This document shows positions 34,286 to 44,118 of a DNA stretch of 44,118 bases, in pieces. The DNA lies in assembly GCA_003576845.1 (NCBI GenBank), contig QEVJ01000048.1, positions 1 through 44,118 of the forward strand, in the 5' to 3' direction. A program made the position numbers and the translations under genes. Position 1 is the first letter of the stretch; every line of letters begins with the position of its first letter. Under the pieces are notes generated by a model. It was not told where the DNA came from. It worked only from the letters and a program-made list of their open reading frames with translations, and made no database searches. Source of the DNA: Planctomycetota bacterium. GTDB lineage: Bacteria; Planctomycetota; Planctomycetia; Pirellulales; PLA5.

Positions 34286-35386
34286 ATGATTCGCGCACTT
34301 ATCGGCGGTTGCGTCGCGCTTGCGGCTTTCGGCGCGGCGTATTCCGCAAAGGCCGCGGGGCCAACTCGTCCGCAACGCGTAGTCTCCGTCGTTTCCGTTC
34401 CCAAGGGCGGCCAGCCCGTGGCAGCCGCGGCCGATTCGCGGGGCGTCGTTCACGTGCTGTTCAATTCCAAAGACGGTCCTCAATACGTCTCGTCGTCCGA
34501 CGGCGGGAAAACGCTTTCCGAGCCGATCGCGGTCGTCGATCGAGCTTCGCGAAAGCCGGGATTGGAGTTTACTGCGTGGAGCATGGCCGTCGCGCCGGAT
34601 GGGCGGGTACACGCAGCGCTCGGCACAAACGCCTGGAAGCTAAAGCTGCCGAAGGAAGAGTGGTCGCTCCACTACACGAGCCTCGCGCCCGGCGCGAAGG
34701 AGTTCTCGCCGGTACGAAACCTCAACCACAAACCGAGCGAGGGGTTCTCGTTGGCCGCGGACGGCGAGGGCAACGTGACGGCCTGTTGGCTTTCGGGAAA
34801 ACTGTACGCGAACGTGTCGAACGACGCCGGCAAGACGTTTGGTCCTGCCGTGGAGATCGACGCGTCGTTCGACCCATGCGACTGCTGCACGACGGCGGCG
34901 GCTTATGGCGCCGACGGGAAACTAGCCGTGCTCTACCGGGAGGAAACCGGAAACGAGCGCGACATGTTCCTCGTCCTGTGGGATCAAAAGGGCAACGCCG
35001 TGTCGCGGACGGCCGTTAGCCGCACGTCTTGGAAGACGGACAGTTGTCCCATGTCGTACTATGCGCTCGTTCCGCGGAATCGCGGTTTCACCGCGGTATG
35101 GCCCACGAGGGGCCAGGTTTGTTTCGCGCGACTCGACGAAAAAGGGGCGCTGGCCTCGCGGTCGGAAGTGAAGACGCCCGGAACTGCCGGGATGCGAACG
35201 GGCATGGTCTCGCTGAGCCTTGCCGACGACAACACGTTGGTCGCCTGGAACGAAAAAGAGCAATTGAAGTGGCAAATCTACGACAAGGACGACCGTCCGA
35301 TTGGCCAACCTGAGTCGACCGCAACCCACGGCACAGGCGTGGCGGGCGTGGCTACGGAGCGCGGCGAGGGCATACTCTTCCGCTAG
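34286..35386 (+). CDS. secreted sialidase-like (Asp-box) beta-propeller protein with CDCC motif
   Basis: 366 residues, signal peptide MIRALIGGCVALAAFGAAYS then AKAAG. Two Asp-boxes are visible, SSDGGKTLSEP (res ~70) and SNDAGKTFGP (res ~178), the mark of the six-bladed sialidase/BNR fold. A Cys group DPCDCCTT (res ~196-203) and a later SCPMSYY (res ~252) could form a metal site. The catalytic Arg triad and nucleophile Tyr of true sialidases are not evident, so enzyme activity on sialic acid is doubtful. The gene starts 15 bases after cusA and is the last of the + strand series, so a periplasmic role in metal handling is more likely than glycan cleavage. Confidence 0.7.
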   Translation: MIRALIGGCVALAAFGAAYSAKAAGPTRPQRVVSVVSVPKGGQPVAAAADSRGVVHVLFNSKDGPQYVSSSDGGKTLSEPIAVVDRASRKPGLEFTAWSMAVAPDGRVHAALGTNAWKLKLPKEEWSLHYTSLAPGAKEFSPVRNLNHKPSEGFSLAADGEGNVTACWLSGKLYANVSNDAGKTFGPAVEIDASFDPCDCCTTAAAYGADGKLAVLYREETGNERDMFLVLWDQKGNAVSRTAVSRTSWKTDSCPMSYYALVPRNRGFTAVWPTRGQVCFARLDEKGALASRSEVKTPGTAGMRTGMVSLSLADDNTLVAWNEKEQLKWQIYDKDDRPIGQPESTATHGTGVAGVATERGEGILFR

Positions 35387-35468
35387 CCGCTTCCTCCGAC
35401 ATCCGGCGCCGTGGTCGCGTTTCACGGCGAGACTTCGAGACGCGAGTCGTGGAATGTCCGCGCAGAAA

Positions 35469-35494
35469 AATGGCCCGGTCGGAAGACCGGGCCA
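35469..35494 (-). terminator. intrinsic terminator of rpsA
   Basis: A perfect 11-bp stem (ATGGCCCGGTC with GACCGGGCCAT) around a 4-base loop is followed on the minus strand by TTTTT. It lies 30 bases beyond the rpsA stop. On the + strand no T run follows, so it acts in one direction. Confidence 0.88.
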
Positions 35495-35524
35495 TAACGT
35501 AGTTGATCCTTCACGAACGCTGCC

Positions 35525-37300
<1,776 letters not shown>

Positions 37301-37350
37301 AGTGGGAAGTGAAATTCGCCGTTTGCCGCTCGGGGGTGGTTTTCAGCCGA

Positions 37351-37380
37351 ATTATCCCGCGCGTGACCGGAGCCGGTCGA
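37351..37380 (-). promoter_or_regulatory. candidate rpsA promoter
   Basis: On the minus strand TCGACC (37375-37380) and GATAAT (37351-37356) are 18 bases apart, giving a leader of about 45 bases to the rpsA start. The -10 is good and the -35 moderate. Confidence 0.4.
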
Positions 37381-37839
37381 AGCGTCGCGAGAGTGCCCGG
37401 AAGAAATGCGCCGTGGGCAAAGAGGGTTAGGAGGAACGGCCCGTCGAGCGACCCGCCCGGTGCGCGTCGCGAAAAACCGACATCGGCCAAACCGCCAAGG
37501 ATAGCAAACGCGGGGGCGGTTCACAACCGCGACGGCGGCGAGAAAAGCGGATAAACGGTTCCCAGGCTCGCGCGGGACGATCGGTTTGACCCTGACTCCG
37601 GCCTGCGGTGGGGCTTTGCGAGTGATCGGAAGTGTCGAGGGCCGGCAGAAATCGCCGATTGGCTGACCTTGCGGCGGATTTTGCTTGTCGCTATCGTTCG
37701 CGTCCCTTTCGCACGGGATGCGGGCGCGCTGTGGCGCCGCCGCGTCGACACGTCAATGTATCGAGAACTGCAAGGCGCCCGCCGACGCTCGTTTGGGCCT
37801 GTGGCGCGTTTGCTCAACCACGCTATGCGAGGCCGCGCC
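37381..37839. other. divergent intergenic region, no convincing gene
   Basis: Arginine-rich open frames cross this stretch on both strands, but none has domain content or a start signal. An in-frame upstream extension of the 37840 lipoprotein (from 37669) is rejected because it would bury the signal peptide. Confidence 0.4.
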
Positions 37840-38508
37840 ATGGATCGGTTTGGCCCTGTTCGTTCGCTCGTTGCCGTTGTCCTCGTTGCCGGCGGATTGC
37901 TGGCCGTTGCCGCGGGGTGCAACGCTGTGGCCACCGCCTGGTGGGTCATCAAGGACGGCAAGACGTATCCGGCCGAGTATAAGGGCCTGAACGGCAAGAA
38001 GGTGGCCGTCGTGGTTCGCGGCCCGCAGAGCGGCATGTTCCGCCAGGCGCAGAACATGCCCTATCAGTTGACGCGGAACATCAACCGGCTGCTCAAGGAG
38101 AACCTGAGCAAGAAGACGCAAATCGTTTCGGCCGACCGGATCGACAAGGTGATCGACAGCCAGGATTGGGAAGATTTCGTCGAGGTCGGCCGGCAGGTCG
38201 GCGCCGAGCAAGTCGTGGCGATCGAGGTCGACGGATTCCGCCAGAGCCTGTTGTCGACCGCCTATTCGGGCGAAGCGTCACTGAGCATTTCGGTCTTCGA
38301 CGTGGAAAAAGACGGCGAAGAGGTTTATGGCCCGAAGTCGATGCGGGACCTCCGCTTTCCGCCCACGATGGAGGCCATGCCGGCGGGGAACATGTCCGGA
38401 GCGCAATTCACCGAGCTGTTCGTCGCGTTCCTGGCCGACAACATCGCCCGCAATTTCTACGACCACGATCCGCGGGCGAACTTTGCCGGGTATGGCATCA
38501 TGGAATAG
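37840..38508 (+). CDS. lipoprotein of unknown function
   Basis: 222 residues from ATG 37840 (GAGG 7 bases before it). Signal peptide with lipobox AVAAGC (Cys27). The mature part is alpha/beta: KKVAVVVRGPQSGMF, TRNINRLLKENLSKKTQIV, ADRIDKVIDSQ, VGRQVGAEQVVAIEVDGF, SLSISVFDVEKDGEEVY. This order (strand, helix with RLLKENL, then a GAEQVVxIEV strand and a strand carrying VFDVEKDGEEV) resembles the CsgG/LpoB-type periplasmic lipoprotein fold, but I cannot assign a family. It converges on ubiD with a 17-base gap. Confidence 0.72.
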   Translation: MDRFGPVRSLVAVVLVAGGLLAVAAGCNAVATAWWVIKDGKTYPAEYKGLNGKKVAVVVRGPQSGMFRQAQNMPYQLTRNINRLLKENLSKKTQIVSADRIDKVIDSQDWEDFVEVGRQVGAEQVVAIEVDGFRQSLLSTAYSGEASLSISVFDVEKDGEEVYGPKSMRDLRFPPTMEAMPAGNMSGAQFTELFVAFLADNIARNFYDHDPRANFAGYGIME

Positions 38509-38525
38509 CTCGCGGGCGCACGCGG

Positions 38526-40376
38526 TTAGAATAGGCCGGCGAGCGGGCCGCCGCGGACGGCGAGCGATTCGATGCGCCGCGCGACGGCGGGGCCTTCGAC
38601 GAGCGGCGGCGCGTGCCACGGTTTCGCCCGGGCGTCGACCACGAGCGAACCGCGGCAGCCCCAGTGCTTGTGTTCGGTGAACGCTTCGATGCCGTGCACG
38701 TCGTGGGCGGGGTCACTGCGGGTGAAGGTCGTCCAGAGGAAGTTGCCGAGCGTCGCGGCCGCGAACTCGGCGTCGTCGACGATGACGATCAGCGGGAAGC
38801 GGCAGAGTGCGTCGGCCGCGCAGAACGTTTCGCAGAACCGTGCTATTCTGACTTCGGTCGACGCGGCGCCGCGGTCGTGGGAAGCGTCGAACCGCGGACC
38901 ACGGACCGCGAGCACGCCGGGGATGACGAGCCGGGCGCCGTCGAAACCATCGCAGAGCCGCAAATCGCCGGGAATCGCCGTCGGCAACTCGCGGAGGGGT
39001 GGACCGACCGCGGCGATCACCGCCTTCGAGCCTTCGTTGAGCGCCGTTCCGCTGTAGTCGAGCGTGTCGATCGTCGTGGCGGTTTGGAAATGAATGTCGC
39101 GCCGCCAATCGACGCGCCGCAGCACGTGCGCGAAAAATGCGGCGATGTCGTGAATGTCGAGTTGCGGATCGTCTTCGCCGGCCGCAATCCATAAGTACTT
39201 CGCGAGCGAAAGCTGCCCCTGGCCGAGAATGGCATTGGCTTGCGTGAGCAGCTCGGCGGGGCGAGCGGCGGGAAGAAATGGCACGTACCGCTCGCTGCCG
39301 ATCGCCAGGAGTAGCGGATGAACGCCGGCCGCGTCGACGGCGTGCACTGCCTTCACGCCGGGAATGACCGTGGGAATGATCGGTCCGGTGAGCTCGTGGA
39401 TCAACGCGCCGAAGACCGTGTCTTCTTGCGGCGGGCGGCCGACGACCGTCAGCGGCCAGATCGCGTCATCGCGGTGGTAAACGCGCTCGACGCGCAGCAC
39501 CGGGAAGTCGTGAGCGAGGCTGTAGTAGCCCAGATGATCGCCGAAGGGTCCTTCGGGCAGTAGTCCCGGCTCGACTACGCCGGTGATGCAGAAGTCGGCT
39601 TCGGCGTGGACTGGCAGTTCCTTGCCGCGGCAAATCATCCGGACGCGGCGGCGATTGAGCGCGCCGGCGAAGCCGAGCTCGGACATGCCCTCGGGCAGGG
39701 GCATTACGGCGGCGACGGTCATGGCCGGCGGACCGCCAACGAAAATGTTGACGCGAAACGGCTCGCCGCGGCGCAGGGCTTTCGCTTGATGCACGCCGAT
39801 GCCGCGATGAATCTGATAGTGCAAGCCGACCTGCCGGTTGGGCGCGTACTCGTTGCCGGCAAGCTGGACGCGGTACATGCCGAGGTTCGAGTGGGCGAAG
39901 CCGGGGCGCTCGACGTCTTCCGTGTAAACCTGCGGCAGCGTTACGAACGCTCCGCCGTCGTCCGGCCAACTCTTCACTTGAGGCAACTGGTCGATCGTCG
40001 TTTCGTGCGCGAGGACCGGCCCGGACCGGACGCGCTTGGGGAGCATGGCGAGGGCCGTTCGCGCGGCGGCGAGATAGCGGAGCGGTCGGCGGGCGGCTTG
40101 CGAGGGATCGATTTTGAGCTCGACGAGCCGCCGGACCGATTCGAGCGCGTCGCGGAGGATGAACCGCGCGCGGTCGAGCGTGCCGAACAGATTGCTCGCG
40201 AGCGGAAAGCGGCAGCCTTTCACGTTCGTGAACAAGAGCGCCGGTCCGCCAGCGGCGAATACGCGGCGGTGGATGGCGGCGACTTCGAGATTCGCGTCGA
40301 CTTCCGCGTCGATACGGCGCAGATGGCCCGCGGCGGCCAAATCGTCGGTGCATTCTCGCAGCGAGCGGTAGGACAT
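38526..40376 (-). CDS. UbiD-family (de)carboxylase
   Basis: 616 residues from ATG 40376; a TTG at 40391, next to the previous stop, would add five residues. UbiD enzymes use prenylated FMN to decarboxylate aromatic or unsaturated acids, in ubiquinone or menaquinone synthesis or in catabolism. Seen here: HSNLGMYRVQ (res ~162-171, prFMN and Mn binding) and LPEGPFGDHLGYYS with the catalytic Glu at about 275. The chain is about 120 residues longer than E. coli UbiD, as in many planctomycete and actinobacterial members. No UbiX is encoded nearby. The gene follows a toxin-antitoxin-like pair directly and may be transcribed from its promoter. Substrate unknown. Confidence 0.88.
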   Translation of the reverse strand: MSYRSLRECTDDLAAAGHLRRIDAEVDANLEVAAIHRRVFAAGGPALLFTNVKGCRFPLASNLFGTLDRARFILRDALESVRRLVELKIDPSQAARRPLRYLAAARTALAMLPKRVRSGPVLAHETTIDQLPQVKSWPDDGGAFVTLPQVYTEDVERPGFAHSNLGMYRVQLAGNEYAPNRQVGLHYQIHRGIGVHQAKALRRGEPFRVNIFVGGPPAMTVAAVMPLPEGMSELGFAGALNRRRVRMICRGKELPVHAEADFCITGVVEPGLLPEGPFGDHLGYYSLAHDFPVLRVERVYHRDDAIWPLTVVGRPPQEDTVFGALIHELTGPIIPTVIPGVKAVHAVDAAGVHPLLLAIGSERYVPFLPAARPAELLTQANAILGQGQLSLAKYLWIAAGEDDPQLDIHDIAAFFAHVLRRVDWRRDIHFQTATTIDTLDYSGTALNEGSKAVIAAVGPPLRELPTAIPGDLRLCDGFDGARLVIPGVLAVRGPRFDASHDRGAASTEVRIARFCETFCAADALCRFPLIVIVDDAEFAAATLGNFLWTTFTRSDPAHDVHGIEAFTEHKHWGCRGSLVVDARAKPWHAPPLVEGPAVARRIESLAVRGGPLAGLF

Positions 40377-40391
40377 GCGGGAAATGCGCAA

Positions 40392-40742
40392 CTATGGTTG
40401 AACGAACCAGACCTGGCCGTCAATTTCCTCAGGTTCGGTTATCAGAATATACACAAGCAGGCTATCGATGGATGGGCCGGAAAATGCCTGCTGCGGCAGA
40501 TACAAGACGCCAGGCATCGGCAGTCCTCGTTCGAGCCGTTCGTACGCCAGCGGCGGAACGGTTCTAAGATCGTGGGTCAGCAACACCGGCGAGCGCGCTG
40601 CGCACCATTCCAACACGACTTCGTCGGGCGAACCGGAGAGGCCCACGTCTTGAATGCGGACGATGTCGATTTGGTCGGAGCGCTGCAAGAGGCCAGCGAC
40701 GACGTTCCCGTTGAAGTTCTCGTCGCTAGCGATTCGAAGCAT
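40392..40742 (-). CDS. DUF5615 PIN-like protein (putative toxin)
   Basis: 116 residues. The fold marks are acidic residues near the N-terminus (SDENF, Asp7/Glu8), VGLSGSPDEVVLEW (res ~33-46) and LLTHDLRT with Asp58, typical of DUF5615 PIN-like proteins, presumed Mg-dependent RNases. It overlaps the preceding DUF433 gene by 17 bases (40726-40742), the usual layout of these pairs. Its stop abuts the ubiD start region. Toxicity is inferred from family context only. Confidence 0.8.
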   Translation of the reverse strand: MLRIASDENFNGNVVAGLLQRSDQIDIVRIQDVGLSGSPDEVVLEWCAARSPVLLTHDLRTVPPLAYERLERGLPMPGVLYLPQQAFSGPSIDSLLVYILITEPEEIDGQVWFVQP

Positions 40743-41085
40743 CGGAACCTTCCGCGAGTTTTGCCGCTTGCCGCGCGAAAATGCGGGCGCGAACTTCGCT
40801 CATCGGCGTCTGCAATGCTTCGATGCGGCGCTGCACTTCGTCGCCCTCTTGTTCGCGCTTCCTTATGTACTCCTCGACGAAATCGCGATTCTTCAGATAG
40901 AAGGCGACCGCGCCGTAGGCATCCGCAAGCGAAAGAGAAGAAAACCTAAGGACGATTTCCTCGCAAGTGGCTCCGTTTCGAAACGCATAGACGACCATAT
41001 CCAGCAACACATTGGTCTTGCCAATGCGCAGGTCGCCGTGTGCATCCTCGCGAACTACGTCAGCAGTAGGAAGCTTTTGGACCAT
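40726..41085 (-). CDS. DUF433 protein (putative antitoxin)
   Basis: 119 residues; GGAG lies 7 bases before ATG 41085. The core (TNVLLDMVVYAFRNGATCEEI, SLADAYGAVAFYLKN) is the DUF433 helix-turn-helix pattern in which an antitoxin domain usually binds its own promoter. It sits directly upstream of, and overlaps, the DUF5615 gene. The C-terminal half is a charged helix (EEYIRKREQEGDEVQRR) that could wrap the partner. A dyad at 41103-41139 just upstream is a possible operator. Confidence 0.8.
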   Translation of the reverse strand: MVQKLPTADVVREDAHGDLRIGKTNVLLDMVVYAFRNGATCEEIVLRFSSLSLADAYGAVAFYLKNRDFVEEYIRKREQEGDEVQRRIEALQTPMSEVRARIFARQAAKLAEGSDASNR

Positions 41086-41102
41086 CGCATTTCTCCCAAC
41101 GA

Positions 41103-41139
41103 AAACAAGCAGCCGGCGAAACTCGACGACTGCTTGCTT
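41103..41139 (-). terminator. candidate fusA terminator or DUF433 operator
   Basis: On the minus strand AAGCAAGCAG (41139-41130) pairs with CTGCTTGTTT (41112-41103), one G-U, 17-base loop, ending in TTTT. It lies between the fusA stop and the DUF433 start. As RNA it fits a moderate intrinsic terminator; as DNA it is a dyad at an operator position. I cannot choose between them. Confidence 0.45.
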
Positions 41140-41175
41140 AATTCTACGCTGCGATGGCGCCGGGCGGAAAGTCGG

Positions 41176-43275
<2,100 letters not shown>

Positions 43276-43530
43276 GATGTTGGGCCTCGACTGGAGGTCG
43301 AATTGCCTGCCGAAGCGGCGTCCGGCAGTGGGAAACGGGTTGTCGGGAGCGTGGGACGACCAACGTCCGGCCGTTCCATGCGGATTCATCTATCGTAACG
43401 CATGTCCAAGCAAAACGGGTATGCCGAAACGTGGAATGCGCTGTCCATTCCGTGCGTCAAAAGGGTCGGGTTCTCGCGGTAGCGCCGGCGGCGACTACCG
43501 ATTTTAGGGAGCGTCTTGCCCGCGGCAATG

Positions 43531-43746
43531 TTACGCCGCTCGCGCAAGTCGCACCAATTTATGGGACTGTCGTTTGTTTCGCGACCGCCACAAGCGCCAC
43601 GCGAATAGCCCGGCAGCCGGCACGGCCAGGTTCCGCGCGTTCGACGTACGCCCGTTAGGGGGCGGCGCAACCGGCTTGAACCTGCTTTTTTTGCCGCGTT
43701 TGAGTGGCGTCTCCGGCAGCACGTCGGGTTGTGGGCCGGACGACAC
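43531..43746 (-). CDS. doubtful small basic protein
   Basis: 71 residues from a GTG. It begins SSGPQPDVLPETPLKRGKKS, has one weakly hydrophobic segment (LAVPAAGLFAWRLW) and a basic end. GC at third positions looks coding, but there is no ribosome binding site and no family I recognise. It may be a small membrane protein or chance. Confidence 0.3.
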   Translation of the reverse strand: MSSGPQPDVLPETPLKRGKKSRFKPVAPPPNGRTSNARNLAVPAAGLFAWRLWRSRNKRQSHKLVRLARAA

Positions 43747-44118
43747 GTCCGCTGCGCCCTACGCCGGCGCCGCCGGAACTTGCGTTCCTAGAGCAGCAAC
43801 CGCTGTGTGGCCACGATCGACGGTAGGTGGGAACCGCGGCGAAGGACCGAGACCCGCGAATCCACGGAGCCTTCCACCGCCGGCGCGTCGATCCGAAGTG
43901 CGCGCTCCCGCACGAAGTGTGGAGCCTTCGCCAAAGTAGTCGACGAACACTACATTCTACTTATCGTCGAAATGCTGCAAAGGGGAGTTTAGGGGATTTT
44001 CGGCATAGCTAACGACAGAGTGCAGGACACGGTTTGCAAAAGAATTCGGGTTGTTTTCTAAGAGGGGGGGTGGTTTACAACGAGGCGCGTGGAGTTTGGC
44101 GAAGCCAGTCAACCCGGT
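43747..44118. other. right-edge non-coding stretch
   Basis: No credible gene, tRNA or hairpin. A run of seven G at about 44064 and an AT-richer stretch (43940-44060) are the only visible features; this may be an upstream region of a gene beyond the window. Confidence 0.3.

Noticed and set aside
34286-35386. Functional sialidase
   Set aside because: Asp-boxes are present but I cannot find the catalytic Arg triad and Tyr; context is metal efflux.
43276-43389. 38-residue N-terminal extension of EF-G
   Set aside because: Not conserved in the family and Arg/Pro-rich; the inner ATG at 43275 starts the family sequence exactly.
43574-43939. 121-residue + strand frame near the right edge
   Set aside because: Low-complexity Pro/Arg/Gly composition, no ribosome binding site, no domain.
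43950-44118. tRNA or structured RNA at the right edge
   Set aside because: No acceptor/T-arm pattern or stable cloverleaf can be drawn.

Overview
The window is GC-rich and looks like a chromosomal segment of a planctomycete, probably of the Pirellulales type. Four things point there: giant exported proteins that start with a LEPR-XLL signature and end in dockerin-like repeats, a PEP-CTERM protein with dockerin repeats, an elongation factor G of the spirochaete/planctomycete/mitochondrial kind (HIDSGKTT P-loop), and small planctomycete-style lipoproteins in a copper-type efflux locus. This assignment is by motif reading only.

Region 1 (1-18844, + strand) is a surface-protein island. It holds the 3' end of a frameshifted dockerin protein, a small secreted ORF that overlaps the next gene by ATGA, a LEPR-XLL giant of about 2,100 residues split by one frameshift near 4800, a secreted FG-GAP propeller protein with a disrupted C-terminus, an intact 2,062-residue LEPR-XLL giant behind a near-consensus promoter and strong Shine-Dalgarno, and a LEPR-XLL metzincin-like protease. 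The protease reading frame runs into a remnant of a multicopper oxidase.

Region 2 (18857-35386) is a metal-handling locus. A minus-strand, extremely His-rich PEP-CTERM protein is divergent from a collinear + strand series: a Cys/His-rich secreted protein, a lipoprotein with a Cys-rich tail, a periplasmic HMA protein, a 48-residue lipoprotein, a tandem-duplicated RND adaptor (750 aa), an HME-type RND pump, a His-rich lipoprotein, a YHS-domain protein, a CusB-like adaptor with two heavy-metal-binding motifs, a CusA-like pump with the Met triad, and a secreted Asp-box (sialidase-like) protein with a CDCC motif. The set reads as two non-equivalent efflux pumps plus a large stock of metal-binding accessory proteins. 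No outer-membrane factor and no regulator is encoded in the window.

Region 3 (35469-43275) is mostly housekeeping on the minus strand: rpsA with a clean intrinsic terminator, a + strand lipoprotein of unknown role, a UbiD-family decarboxylase directly behind a DUF433/DUF5615 toxin-antitoxin-like pair, and fusA. The last 840 bases hold at most one doubtful small ORF.

I see no rRNA, tRNA, CRISPR array, transposase or replication origin. All family names are from reading motifs by eye; none has been tested by database search.
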